The notes: a model not told the origin generated them from the sequence alone. DNA of 33,924 bases from Chryseobacterium sp. Bi04 (GCF_918698085.1 NZ_CAKKLP010000024.1:1-33924), one strand, 5' to 3'; numbered from the stretch's first letter, positions 9,206 to 17,012 are shown. A program made the numbers and translations.

Positions 9206-9367
9206 TTATTTTTTATTAATAATATCTTTTATATATTCATTTTTCATAGGTGTCATATAATCATACAGAATATCAAAAGACTTTTTATTTTTGAATGATA
9301 GTGAAAAACAATTTGTGCAGTTTTTTGGAGTTAAAATAAAAAACCGATGAATATTTTCTCTATTCAT
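9206..9367 (-). CDS. Possible 53-residue small protein beside tRNA-Ser
   Basis: An uninterrupted short ORF begins MNRENIHRFFILTPK and has a Cys pair (NCTNC, about residues 16-20), a KNKKSFD stretch and a Lys/Ile-rich C-terminus. It starts in the right arm of the hairpin that ends the tRNA-Ser gene, so its start codon would be buried in a stem. AT-rich DNA easily produces such ORFs by chance, and no ribosome-binding or promoter signal was seen. No family was recognised. Confidence 0.2.
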   Translation of the reverse strand: MNRENIHRFFILTPKNCTNCFSLSFKNKKSFDILYDYMTPMKNEYIKDIINKK

Positions 9368-9375
9368 CGGTTTTT
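9339..9375 (-). terminator. Terminator of tRNA-Ser
   Basis: A perfect 15-bp stem (AAAAACCGATGAATA at 9339-9353 paired with 9361-9375) with a 7-base loop lies 12 bases past the tRNA 3' end and finishes in a U-run on the minus strand. Confidence 0.85.
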
Positions 9376-9387
9376 ACACTTTTCTTG

Positions 9388-9472
9388 CGGAGAGTGAGGG
9401 ATTCGAACCCCCGGACCTGTTACAGTCAACAGTTTTCAAGACTGCCGCAATCGACCACTCTGCCAACTCTCC
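9388..9472 (-). tRNA. tRNA-Ser(UGA)
   Basis: Read on the minus strand, the 85-base gene starts GGAGAGTT and ends ACTCTCC plus discriminator G, giving a 7-bp acceptor stem. The anticodon loop CTTGAAA contains TGA. A long variable arm (around GACTGTAACAGGTC) is typical of type II serine tRNAs, and the T arm holds GGTTCGAATCC. CCA is not fully encoded. The downstream terminator supports a separate transcript. Confidence 0.97.
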
Positions 9473-9639
9473 CTAAACTCCGGCTATACCGTTGTTTTCA
9501 GTGGTGCAAATATAGAAAAATTTATATTAATTCACCAAATAAAAAACAAAGCACTGTCTATAGCTATTATTTCCTCTGTAGTGAATTGAATTTCAATTTT
9601 TAGAAATAGCATAAAGCTTTTCTCCTATCAGTTGTTGGG

Positions 9640-10089
9640 CTAGCTTTTGAATTCCATTTTCATACTATATTTATCAATTCCTTCAGCAAAACCATCCGGA
9701 ACAATATCCGCAATGCTAAAACCATTTTTTTTATAAAATTCTGCCGTATGTTGTGAGGTTTCGATTCTGAGACTTTTATCAGGGTACATGTTTTTCAATA
9801 GATCCAGCCTAAATTGAGTTAATAACTTACCAATGCCCTGCCCATGGTAGTCAGCATGTACCATTCCCCAGGACAGCCCTGCCTCATTATTCTTTGCGTC
9901 GAAAAAAATTCCGCCACAGCCTACTAACAGACCATTATTCTTAATTACATAGTAGTTTTCTTCAATTTCATAATCCAAAAAATTTTCAAACAGACGAAGC
10001 TCTTCAACAGCAAAATATTGGGGTTGATTACTTTTAAAGATTTCGATACAATTCTCTCTGAAAGATGGTATGTATTTTGTGATTTGCAT
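9640..10089 (-). CDS. GNAT family N-acetyltransferase
   Basis: A 149-residue cytoplasmic acetyltransferase of the GNAT fold. The acetyl-CoA binding motif A is visible as HADYHGQGIGKLL (about residues 78-90), followed by the motif B region ETSQHTAEFYKKNGF. A preceding beta strand carries LLVGCGGIFFDAKN. The acceptor substrate cannot be told from sequence. It stands alone between tRNA-Ser and a divergent lipoprotein gene. Confidence 0.85.
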   Translation of the reverse strand: MQITKYIPSFRENCIEIFKSNQPQYFAVEELRLFENFLDYEIEENYYVIKNNGLLVGCGGIFFDAKNNEAGLSWGMVHADYHGQGIGKLLTQFRLDLLKNMYPDKSLRIETSQHTAEFYKKNGFSIADIVPDGFAEGIDKYSMKMEFKS

Positions 10090-10286
10090 AGCGATTCATA
10101 ACTGTCACTAAGTTACAACAAAAATAACTCCAATAAATAATTAGAAACCAGCTTTTTATATATCGAATCTATGTTAATTACCATTTACTATAGGTTATCA
10201 GCAATACTGGCAACATTTATCATCTTCGAAGAATGTCTATTAATTATAACTTGGCATAATATTTTAATGAACTAAGAAAAAACATT

Positions 10287-10457
10287 ATGAATGCAATTAA
10301 AAAATTAGGACTTGCCGTTCTTCTCGGATCGTTTGTTTTTTCCTGTGCACCCAGACTGAAGCCCAATGGAAATCATGGTCTTCCTCCGGGACAGGTAAAA
10401 AAGGTTACAGGTGCTAAGTCAGCAAAACAATATGCACCGGGGCAATACAAAAAGTAA
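10287..10457 (+). CDS. Small lipoprotein with PPGQ...YAPG motif (56 residues)
   Basis: An ORF of 56 residues with a lipoprotein signal peptide: MNAIKKLGLAVLLGSFVFSC, lipobox FSC at Cys20. The mature part is only about 36 residues and carries PNGNHGLPPGQVKK and SAKQYAPGQYKK, a pattern I recall as conserved in short Flavobacteriia lipoproteins. Some database entries for such proteins carry a quinol oxidase subunit 4 name, which nothing in this sequence supports. Function is unknown; the short basic tail suggests an envelope anchor. It is probably monocistronic, with the SnoaL-like gene starting 89 bases later. Confidence 0.75.
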   Translation: MNAIKKLGLAVLLGSFVFSCAPRLKPNGNHGLPPGQVKKVTGAKSAKQYAPGQYKK

Positions 10458-10546
10458 TTTGATATATTTTCGGATTATCCTAATGTGCGGCTACCCTTGG
10501 TAAAAATTCTGTCAAGTTTATTTAGAAATGAATAACATCAATACCT

Positions 10547-10888
10547 ATGACCAATAAGGAAATTTTAGAAAAGGCAAATTCTGCTATCTCTAAAGGAGAT
10601 TATGAAGATTTTATGGCTTTTTGTACTGATGACGTTATATGGACTTTTGTGGGAGATCAGATTTTACGTGGCAAAGAAGAAGTACGGCAGTACATGGCAA
10701 AAACATACCTTAAACCTCCAAATTTCAGTGTGGAAATTATAGTTGCGGAGAGTGAATTTGTAACAGCTGTTGGGAAAATACGTGTAAAAAATAAAAACGG
10801 GCAATCTTCTGACCACTCTTATTGTGATATCTGGAGATTTGAAAATAAAAAAATGGCCGAGTTAACGGCCTTTGTAGTCCCCGGCTAA
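10547..10888 (+). CDS. SnoaL-like / NTF2-fold protein
   Basis: This 113-residue protein shows the SnoaL/NTF2-like pattern: an N-terminal helix (KEILEKANSAISKGDYEDFMAFCTDDVIW), then a cone-shaped beta sheet (FVGDQILRGKEEVRQYM, AVGKIRVKNKNG, YCDIWRFENKKMAELTAF). No signal peptide is present, so it is cytoplasmic. The fold hosts isomerases, hydrolases and non-enzymatic binders, and the sequence does not decide among them. No operon partner is evident: 182 bases separate it from arsR. Confidence 0.8.
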   Translation: MTNKEILEKANSAISKGDYEDFMAFCTDDVIWTFVGDQILRGKEEVRQYMAKTYLKPPNFSVEIIVAESEFVTAVGKIRVKNKNGQSSDHSYCDIWRFENKKMAELTAFVVPG

Positions 10889-11041
10889 TTTATAGCTTAG
10901 ATTTTTGGGGGGCAAGCATTATTCTTATAGAAAAGGTTTTATAACCTCTGCCACAAATTACAAATCAATATACTTTACAGCTAACTGCAAGAACTTCAAT
11001 AAAATTATTTTGATGATATAAGAGTATATTAAAATATATCG

Positions 11042-11057
11042 TAATATTGCAATATTA
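11042..11057. promoter_or_regulatory. Putative ArsR operator 1 (perfect 16-base palindrome)
   Basis: TAATATTGCAATATTA is a perfect palindrome 13 bases before the arsR start codon. With its left flank it reads ATCGTAATATTGCAATATT, nearly the same as the palindrome downstream of arsR. A position this near the gene start suits repression by ArsR, released by arsenite. Confidence 0.7.
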
Positions 11058-11070
11058 AAATTACTATAGT

Positions 11071-11403
11071 ATGGGACTTACCAAGACCGAAATTTTTGCA
11101 GATCAGCACAACAAACTTGCTATAGCATTTAAGGTGTTAGGACATCCCGCACGAGTCGCTATACTCCAATATATTATTGACAAAAAAGCCTGTATCTGTA
11201 ATGATCTGGTGGAAGAATTAGGTTTGGCACAAGCTACCATTTCGCAGCATCTTAAAGAGCTGAAAAATACAGGTATTATTCAGGGAACCATCGAGGGTAA
11301 ATCAGTTTGCTACTGTATTAATGAGAAGATCTGGAAACAGTTTCAATATGAGTTTAACGGCTTTTTCAACCAGGAAGTTACAGTATCGAGCTGTTGTTCA
11401 TAG
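11071..11403 (+). CDS. arsR: ArsR family metalloid-responsive repressor
   Basis: A 110-residue winged-helix repressor. Seen: the HTH (LGLAQATISQHLKELKNTGI, about 50-70), a wing (GTIEGKSVCYCI), and a Cys pair C41-I-C43 at the start of the recognition region, in the place where As(III)-binding cysteines of classical ArsR proteins sit. Further cysteines lie in VCYC and the C-terminal SSCCS. It opens a plus-strand arsenic operon and probably represses itself through the palindrome just upstream. A second copy of that palindrome follows the gene, so downstream genes may be controlled separately. Confidence 0.92.
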   Translation: MGLTKTEIFADQHNKLAIAFKVLGHPARVAILQYIIDKKACICNDLVEELGLAQATISQHLKELKNTGIIQGTIEGKSVCYCINEKIWKQFQYEFNGFFNQEVTVSSCCS

Positions 11404-11425
11404 CTTTTTTACTTTTTAACATCGT

Positions 11426-11439
11426 TATATTGCAATATA
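11426..11439. promoter_or_regulatory. Putative ArsR operator 2
   Basis: TATATTGCAATATA is a perfect 14-base palindrome between arsR and the DUF6428 gene. With its flank, ATCGTTATATTGCAATATA, it differs from operator 1 at few positions. It may control an internal promoter. Confidence 0.65.
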
Positions 11440-11465
11440 TAATTTAAATATTTACATTAAATAAA

Positions 11466-11939
11466 ATGAAATTATCAGAAATCAAAGAAATTTTGCCAAC
11501 ATTGGAAAATGTTGAATTTCAATTGGAAAACGGGAGATTTGTTCCTGAACACTTTCATGTAACAGAAGTAGGTCAGGTCACTAAAAACTTTATTGATTGC
11601 GGGGGTGTCATCCGTAATGAGAAGGTGGTCAACTTTCAGCTATGGAATGCAAATGATTATGATCACCGTCTAAAACCCGGAAAGTTACTGCATATTATCA
11701 AGATTTCCGAAGAAAAACTGGGAATTGAAGATAGGGAGATTGAAGTGGAATATCAGAGTGACACCATCGGAAAATACGATCTGGAGTTTAATGGAAAGAC
11801 TTTTGTGCTGAAAAGCAAAACTACAGCCTGTCTTGCTCAGGATGCTTGTGGTATTCCTCCTGAAAAACAAAAGAAAAATCTTTCTGAGCTTACGGTAAAC
11901 CAAAGTAACTCTTGTACACCTGGAGGTGGATGCTGCTAA
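11466..11939 (+). CDS. DUF6428 family protein of the arsenic operon
   Basis: A 157-residue cytoplasmic protein of the DUF6428 type, which I recall as an arsenic-operon companion in Bacteroidota. Seen: an N-terminal alpha/beta part (LENVEFQLENGRFVPEHFHVTEVGQV, with two His residues), NFQLWNANDYDHRL, and a cysteine-bearing C-terminal tail: CLAQDACG, then a final NSCTPGGGCC. The terminal CC and other cysteines could bind As(III), making a sequestering or chaperone role plausible, but this is inference. It lies 62 bases after arsR, behind the second operator palindrome, and 65 bases before arsC. Confidence 0.75.
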   Translation: MKLSEIKEILPTLENVEFQLENGRFVPEHFHVTEVGQVTKNFIDCGGVIRNEKVVNFQLWNANDYDHRLKPGKLLHIIKISEEKLGIEDREIEVEYQSDTIGKYDLEFNGKTFVLKSKTTACLAQDACGIPPEKQKKNLSELTVNQSNSCTPGGGCC

Positions 11940-12004
11940 GAAGACAGGCTATTTATCAAAATGCATATAACATAGTAAGAGAAGTCTAAATTAAAATACT
12001 AAAA

Positions 12005-12616
12005 ATGAACCAAATAATCTTAGAAAGTATTGAGGCTCTTTCAATTGACACAATTTCAGAGGAAAGAAAAACAGTTTTACAGCCATTAGTTAATTACATA
12101 CAAAGCAAAGTGGAGACTAACCAGACTATCCGGTTAAATTTCATCTGTACACATAATAGCCGAAGAAGCCACCTGTCTCAGATCTGGGCCCAAACAATGT
12201 CTCATCATTTTGGCATTAAAAATGTGTATTGCTATTCAGGAGGTACAGAGGCAACGGCTATGTTCCCAGAAGTAGCAGAAACACTGAATAACCAAGGCTT
12301 TCAGATCCAAAAACTTAGCGAAACTGAAAATCCTGTCTACGCTGTAAAATACGCACAAAATGAATCAGCTATCATTTGTTTTTCTAAAGAATATAATAAC
12401 GAATTCAATCCTAAAAATGAATTTGGCGCTATAATGACCTGCAACAATGCGGATGTAGGCTGTCCCATAATATTTGAAGCAGAAGCCAGATTTCCTATAA
12501 AATATGACGATCCTAAAGCTTCTGACAATACCCCGGAACAGACTCAGGTTTACACAGAAAGAAGTTCACAGATAGCGACAGAGATGCTTTATGTTTTTTC
12601 ACAAATAAAGAAATAG
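12005..12616 (+). CDS. arsC: Arsenate reductase, thioredoxin-coupled LMW-phosphatase type
   Basis: A 203-residue relative of low-molecular-weight tyrosine phosphatases that should reduce As(V) to As(III). The P-loop CTHNSRRS has the nucleophile Cys48 and Arg54 in the C-x5-R spacing. Two further cysteines, Cys146 and Cys153 in TCNNADVGCP, keep the C-x6-C spacing of the redox pair of Gram-positive-type ArsC, and a DDPKAS motif follows. So all three cysteines of the thioredoxin-coupled relay appear present. About 37 extra N-terminal residues precede the canonical start. It sits between DUF6428 and an ArsN-like acetyltransferase, one base from the next gene. Confidence 0.88.
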   Translation: MNQIILESIEALSIDTISEERKTVLQPLVNYIQSKVETNQTIRLNFICTHNSRRSHLSQIWAQTMSHHFGIKNVYCYSGGTEATAMFPEVAETLNNQGFQIQKLSETENPVYAVKYAQNESAIICFSKEYNNEFNPKNEFGAIMTCNNADVGCPIIFEAEARFPIKYDDPKASDNTPEQTQVYTERSSQIATEMLYVFSQIKK

Positions 12617-12617
12617 A

Positions 12618-13109
12618 ATGGACATAGTTTTTATTGGTAAAGAACAATTTCTGGAAATCGTAGAAATCTATAGGCAAGGCCTTGAAACTAGAAATGCAAC
12701 TTTTGAAACCACAGTTCCAACATGGGAAGATTGGGACAAAAGTAAATTAAAGCATAGCCGATTAGCAGCTATCATTGACAATGTCGTCGTGGGATGGGAT
12801 GCACTATCAGCAGTTAGTGATCGCGGTGTATATGGCGGTGTGGCAGAAATTAGTATTTACGTCGCTAATGACCATAAAGGTAAGGGAATAGGAAAAATGC
12901 TGATGACGAAGTTGATTTCTGAAAGTGAAATAAATGGAATCTGGACACTGCAGAGTGGAATGTTTCCAGAGAATAAGGAAACGGTAGCGCTTCATACAAG
13001 TTTAGATTTTAGGATCATCGGCCATCGAGAAAAAATTGGAAAACTTGGAAATACTTGGCGTGACACCATAATTATGGAAAGAAGAAGCAAAACAATAGGA
13101 ATAAATTAA
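12618..13109 (+). CDS. GNAT acetyltransferase, ArsN/phosphinothricin-resistance type
   Basis: A 163-residue GNAT. The N-terminal segment EIYRQGLETRNATFETTVPTWEDW is characteristic of the phosphinothricin/arsinothricin acetyltransferase subgroup, and acetyl-CoA binding is shown by VANDHKGKGIGKMLM (about 93-107). A start 2 bases after the arsC stop and 6 bases before the ACR3 gene points to tight co-expression. In arsenic operons this subgroup is known as ArsN, and ArsN1 members acetylate arsinothricin, an organoarsenical antibiotic. Context makes that role likely here, but substrate choice cannot be proved from the residues I can see. Confidence 0.8.
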   Translation: MDIVFIGKEQFLEIVEIYRQGLETRNATFETTVPTWEDWDKSKLKHSRLAAIIDNVVVGWDALSAVSDRGVYGGVAEISIYVANDHKGKGIGKMLMTKLISESEINGIWTLQSGMFPENKETVALHTSLDFRIIGHREKIGKLGNTWRDTIIMERRSKTIGIN

Positions 13110-13115
13110 AACAGC

Positions 13116-14147
13116 ATGCAACCAAAATTAAAATTTCTTGATCGATACCTTACCTTATGGATATTTCTTGCTATGGCAATCGGAGTAGGCTTAGGATTTT
13201 TATTTCCGGGCATTTCAAAGGTCACAGACTCCTTATCCGTAGGTACAACCAATATACCATTAGCAATTGGATTGATCTTAATGATGTATCCTCCTCTTGC
13301 TAAAGTAGACTATTCCCTTTTACCAACGGCATTTAAAGATAAAAAAGTAATCAGTATATCACTATTGTTAAATTGGGTAATAGGGCCTATTTTAATGTTT
13401 GTGCTCGCTATTTTATTTTTGAGAGATGAGCCTGATTATATGATTGGGCTAATCCTTATCGGTTTGGCCCGATGTATTGCCATGGTAATTGTATGGAATG
13501 ATTTAGCAAAAGGAAATAGAGAATATGCAGCTCTACTGGTTGCTTTAAACAGTATCTTTCAGGTATTCACATACAGCTTCTTTGTATGGTTATTCATCAA
13601 TATACTTCCGGGTAGATTAGGTTTAGCAAATTTCAATGTCAGTGTATCCATGAAGGATGTTACGGAGAGTGTACTTATCTATCTTGGTATTCCTTTTCTA
13701 GCTGGCTTTTTAAGCCGATACTTTTTAGTAAAATCAAAAGGTATAGAATGGTATAACCGAAAATTTGTACCCAGAATTTCACCAATCACCCTTTACGCTC
13801 TTTTATTTACGATTGTCCTGATGTTCAGTCTCAAAGGTGAAAAAATTGTAGAGTTGCCAATGGATGTATTAAAAGTAGCTATTCCACTGGTAATCTATTT
13901 TATCCTTATGTTCTTCGTAAGTTTCTTTGTAAACAAATCGTTGAAAGTACCTTACGACAAAAATGCCTCTATTGCTTTTACTGCCACAGGAAACAATTTT
14001 GAACTGGCTATTGCTGTAGCTATTGCAGTCTTTGGAATCAGCTCACCACAAGCGTTTGTAGGAGTTATAGGCCCACTTGTAGAGGTCCCTGTACTTATCC
14101 TACTGGTTAGAGCCAGTCTTTGGTTGAAAAAGAAATATTACAACTAA
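13116..14147 (+). CDS. acr3: ACR3 family arsenite efflux permease
   Basis: A 343-residue inner-membrane protein with about ten hydrophobic segments. The family hallmark is the segment LIGLARCIAMVIVWNDLAKG (about 118-137), whose cysteine is conserved in ACR3 and needed for arsenite transport in studied members. The C-terminal ATGNNFELAIAVAIAVFG motif is also typical. It exports As(III) made by ArsC. It is last in the operon; no clear terminator lies in the 71 bases before the convergent minus-strand operon ends. Confidence 0.93.
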   Translation: MQPKLKFLDRYLTLWIFLAMAIGVGLGFLFPGISKVTDSLSVGTTNIPLAIGLILMMYPPLAKVDYSLLPTAFKDKKVISISLLLNWVIGPILMFVLAILFLRDEPDYMIGLILIGLARCIAMVIVWNDLAKGNREYAALLVALNSIFQVFTYSFFVWLFINILPGRLGLANFNVSVSMKDVTESVLIYLGIPFLAGFLSRYFLVKSKGIEWYNRKFVPRISPITLYALLFTIVLMFSLKGEKIVELPMDVLKVAIPLVIYFILMFFVSFFVNKSLKVPYDKNASIAFTATGNNFELAIAVAIAVFGISSPQAFVGVIGPLVEVPVLILLVRASLWLKKKYYN

Positions 14148-14218
14148 ACAACCAACTGAATTGTTCCCTTTTATTATTTAAAGATTATTGTTTAGTTACT
14201 TGCTGATCGTTTGTTTTT

Positions 14219-14998
14219 TTATAATGCTCTGTCCAGATGTACATAGCCGCCATCCACATGGATCAGCTGACCTGTAGTATGGCTGGACTTTTCAGACAGT
14301 AAAAATGCTACCATACCGGCGATCTCTTCAGTAGTGGTCATTCTTTTTTCAAAGGGGATTTTATCTGTTATTGTCTTAAGCTTTGCCTGCGGGTCATCAA
14401 AGCTTTTGATCCACTTTTCATACAATGGAGTATAAGCTTCTGCTACAATCACAGCATTTACCCGGATATGATAGGGCAATAATTCCACGGCCCATTCCCT
14501 TGTCAGCGCATTTCGCCCACCATTAGCAGCGGCATAAGCAGATGTTCCTCCCTGACCGGTTTCTGCTGTTTTACTTCCTATATTTACAATACTTCCTTTA
14601 GTTAATTTCAAAGCAGGAAGAGCATAGTGGGCCAAAAGATAGTAATGAACAAGGTTTTTATGTAATGACTGCATAAAGGCTTCATAGCTTCCGTTTTCTA
14701 ATCCAACGCCGTCATTTTCTCCTGCATTGTTGACAAGACCGTCTATCCTGCTAAATCTTGACATGACTTCACCAATTGCTCTTTGACATTCTACAGGTTG
14801 TGTAAGCTCGGCCTCCACAGCATGGGCTATAAGATTTTCAGCAGCCAGCGCATCGATTAACTGCTGGTTGTCTTCTGCATTTCTACCTATAATAACAGGA
14901 ATAGCTTTTTCCTGAGCCAACAATCGAACAATTCCTTCTCCAATTCCTTTGGCGCCGCCGCTTACGACAATTATTTTATTTTCGAGTTGTAAATCCAT
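14219..14998 (-). CDS. SDR family oxidoreductase, probable L-fucose dehydrogenase, with altered catalytic motif
   Basis: A 259-residue short-chain dehydrogenase. The nucleotide-binding GGAKGIGEG (about 15-23) and NNAG (about 90) motifs are present, as is a Ser in NIGSKTAE. The catalytic YxxxK is replaced by Tyr-Ala-Ala-Ala-Asn (SAYAAANGGRNALTREWAVEL), checked at codon level: AAT, not a lysine codon. This subgroup, with LTREWAVELLP and VIVAE...PLYEKW, resembles L-fucose dehydrogenases. In the pathway it would oxidise the sugar to its lactone. It is the last gene of the operon, 3 bases after the lactonase. The Lys-to-Asn change could be a subgroup trait or a loss of activity, with another SDR taking over. 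Confidence 0.75.
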   Translation of the reverse strand: MDLQLENKIIVVSGGAKGIGEGIVRLLAQEKAIPVIIGRNAEDNQQLIDALAAENLIAHAVEAELTQPVECQRAIGEVMSRFSRIDGLVNNAGENDGVGLENGSYEAFMQSLHKNLVHYYLLAHYALPALKLTKGSIVNIGSKTAETGQGGTSAYAAANGGRNALTREWAVELLPYHIRVNAVIVAEAYTPLYEKWIKSFDDPQAKLKTITDKIPFEKRMTTTEEIAGMVAFLLSEKSSHTTGQLIHVDGGYVHLDRAL

Positions 14999-15001
14999 AC
15001 T

Positions 15002-15823
15002 TTATAAATTGTAAAAATGAATAGCATTTCCTTCAAGTATCTGTTTTTGTTCTTTTTTGTTAAACTGTTGTAAATAATCTTTTATACACTGCAGCCATTC
15101 GGAATAATTTGTATTTAAAAGCATTACCGGCCAATCGCTCCCAAATACTATTCTGGATGTTCCAAAATATTTAAAAACAATATCCAGATAAGGTTCCAGC
15201 ATTTCTTTTGTCCATTTTCCCCGTTCGGCTTCAGTCACTAATCCGGAAAGCTTACAGTAAACGTTCTCTGACTGAGCCAAAATGGAAATATTCCTTTTCC
15301 AGTTTTTAATCTCTGAATTCTTGATATCAGGTTTTCCGATATGATCCAGAATCAACTTCTGATCCTCAAGTTTTCTCACAAAGCTTATGGCTTCTTCCAT
15401 CTGCGAATGGTGGATTAAAATATCATAGGTATAATCATACACTTTCAATTTTCTGATATTATCCACAAATTCAGGGTGGGTAAGAAAGCCTTTAGCTTCT
15501 GCCTGAACAATATGGCGCCAGCCTTTTATTTTAGGGTATCCTTTAAATTCTTTCAACTGATCTTCGAAATTACCGCTCAAAAAATCAATCCATCCTACAA
15601 TACCCAGGATCTTAGGATATTCTTCTGCGAGTTCCAGTAGAAACCGGGTTTCTGCCAGGCTTTGATCTGCCTGAACAGCAACAATTCCATCTATCTTATT
15701 ATGGATCAGCAATTCATCAATATCTGAAGGTAAAAAATCCTTCCGAATAGTGGACATACTGCTATCGATCCAGGAGTCCCGAACCTCATCATATCTCCAG
15801 AAGTGCACATGGGTATCAATCAT
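15002..15823 (-). CDS. Amidohydrolase, probable L-fucono-lactonase
   Basis: A 273-residue cytoplasmic hydrolase of the amidohydrolase superfamily, in the group that includes sugar lactonases and LigI-type lactonases. Seen: the N-terminal metal-site HxH (DTHVHFW, His4 and His6), a central ILDHIGKPDI block (about 166-175) and the C-terminal FGSDWPVM with the conserved Asp (about 233-240). Context gives the reaction: opening of the deoxy-aldonolactone to the acid, between the dehydrogenase and the dehydratase. It sits 2 bases after the mutarotase and 3 before the SDR. Confidence 0.85.
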   Translation of the reverse strand: MIDTHVHFWRYDEVRDSWIDSSMSTIRKDFLPSDIDELLIHNKIDGIVAVQADQSLAETRFLLELAEEYPKILGIVGWIDFLSGNFEDQLKEFKGYPKIKGWRHIVQAEAKGFLTHPEFVDNIRKLKVYDYTYDILIHHSQMEEAISFVRKLEDQKLILDHIGKPDIKNSEIKNWKRNISILAQSENVYCKLSGLVTEAERGKWTKEMLEPYLDIVFKYFGTSRIVFGSDWPVMLLNTNYSEWLQCIKDYLQQFNKKEQKQILEGNAIHFYNL

Positions 15824-15825
15824 TT

Positions 15826-16155
15826 TTATAAGCTAAAAATTTTATCCATTACGATCCACTTTTCTCCCGGCCTGGAATTGGGCAATGCCTGCTGATAATT
15901 CCACATTAAAGTTTCCCATTCCTGAACTTTAGGGTCTGCTTTGTCAGCCTGAGCTTTCATTTCAAAAGAGAAATGATCTTCAGCTTCCATAATCATAAAG
16001 AGGCGGTTTCCGGTGCGGTATATTTCCATATTCCGTATTCCGGAAGATTTTATACTTTCCAGAACTTCCGGCCATACTTCCTGATGGTATTCCTCATATT
16101 GACGGATCAGATTTTCATCGTCCTTAAGATCCAAAGCCAGCGTATATCTCTTCAT
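15826..16155 (-). CDS. Deoxy-sugar mutarotase (RhaM/DUF718 family)
   Basis: A 109-residue protein of the L-rhamnose mutarotase fold family. Seen: YTLALDLKDD at the start, the YEEYHQEVWPEV segment with the conserved His, GIRNMEIYRTGNRLFMIMEAED, and WNYQQALP near the end. It speeds exchange of sugar anomers so that the dehydrogenase receives its preferred form. Family members act on L-rhamnose or L-fucose; the neighbouring FucP-type carrier favours fucose. The start overlaps the upstream hydrolase stop by one base. Confidence 0.88.
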   Translation of the reverse strand: MKRYTLALDLKDDENLIRQYEEYHQEVWPEVLESIKSSGIRNMEIYRTGNRLFMIMEAEDHFSFEMKAQADKADPKVQEWETLMWNYQQALPNSRPGEKWIVMDKIFSL

Positions 16156-17003
16156 TAAAAATAAGGTTTCACATTTTGTTTACTGGTTCCCAACCCTTCG
16201 ATGCCTAATTCTACCACATCTCCAGGCTTCAGATACCAGGCTTCAGGCTTCTGTCCCATTCCCACTCCGGCCGGTGTACCGGTTGAAATAACATCTCCCG
16301 GCAATAGAGTCATAAACTGGCTGATATAGCTTACCATATAGGCCACATCGAAAATAAAGTTCGAAGTATTTCCATTCTGCATCATTTTATCGTTCACTTT
16401 CAGCCAAAGCTGGAGATTATTGATATTGTTTATTTCATCTTTTGTTGCTATAAAAGGACCTATAGGTGCAAAAGTATCTGCACTTTTTCCCTTAACCCAT
16501 TGTCCGTTTCTTTCGATCTGAAAAGCCCTTTCACTGTAATCGTTGTGAAGGGCATATCCTGCAATATGGTCAAAAGCATCCTCAAGCTCCACATAGCTGG
16601 CTTTTTTACCGATTATAATAGCCAGTTCTACTTCCCAATCTGTTTTTATACTGTTTTTAGGAATAATCAGATCATCATTAGGGCCTACTATTGCTGAAGT
16701 TGATTTAAAAAATAAAATAGGTTCTGAAGGAATGGGCATATTGGTTTCTGCGGCATGGTCTTTATAGTTCAGACCTACACAGACAATTTTTGAGGGTCTT
16801 GCCAGTGGTGCTCCCAACCTTACCGTTTTATCAATTTCTGTAAGTCCTCCTGCAGCAATTTTGTCTTTCAGCTCATCAATAGCGTTTTCAGAGAAAAATT
16901 TTTCATCATAATCATTCACCAGATGAGAGACATCATAGTATTTTTCATCAATGAGTACGCCTGGTTTTTCCTGGCCAGCGGCTCCGTATCTTATTAATTT
17001 CAT
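16155..17003 (-). CDS. Fumarylacetoacetate hydrolase family protein, probable 2,4-diketo-3-deoxy-L-fuconate hydrolase
   Basis: A 282-residue FAH-fold hydrolase. Seen: GLNYKDHAAE (about 77-86), the metal-binding acidic cluster of KTDWEVELAIIIGK, GYALHNDYSERAFQ, KSADTFAPIGP and the STGTPAGVGMG signature near the C-terminus. In the non-phosphorylating fucose and rhamnose routes, a FAH-type enzyme splits the 2,4-diketo-3-deoxy acid into pyruvate and L-lactate. The LutABC genes in the same operon fit that product. It lies 9 bases after the second SDR. Confidence 0.88.
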   Translation of the reverse strand: MKLIRYGAAGQEKPGVLIDEKYYDVSHLVNDYDEKFFSENAIDELKDKIAAGGLTEIDKTVRLGAPLARPSKIVCVGLNYKDHAAETNMPIPSEPILFFKSTSAIVGPNDDLIIPKNSIKTDWEVELAIIIGKKASYVELEDAFDHIAGYALHNDYSERAFQIERNGQWVKGKSADTFAPIGPFIATKDEINNINNLQLWLKVNDKMMQNGNTSNFIFDVAYMVSYISQFMTLLPGDVISTGTPAGVGMGQKPEAWYLKPGDVVELGIEGLGTSKQNVKPYF

Positions 17004-17012
17004 ATATCCAAA

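Noticed and set aside
9385..9603. 72-residue plus-strand ORF starting MRRVRDSNPR
   Set aside because: It is the antisense of tRNA-Ser; this false protein appears wherever such tRNAs are translated in the wrong direction.
10240..10270. Sigma-54-like TTGGCATAATATTTTA before the small lipoprotein gene
   Set aside because: The -24 half fits but the -12 GC is missing, and AT-rich DNA makes half matches common.
10889..11070. Possible terminator AGGTT/AACCT before arsR
   Set aside because: Only 5 bp with no U-tract; too weak to support.
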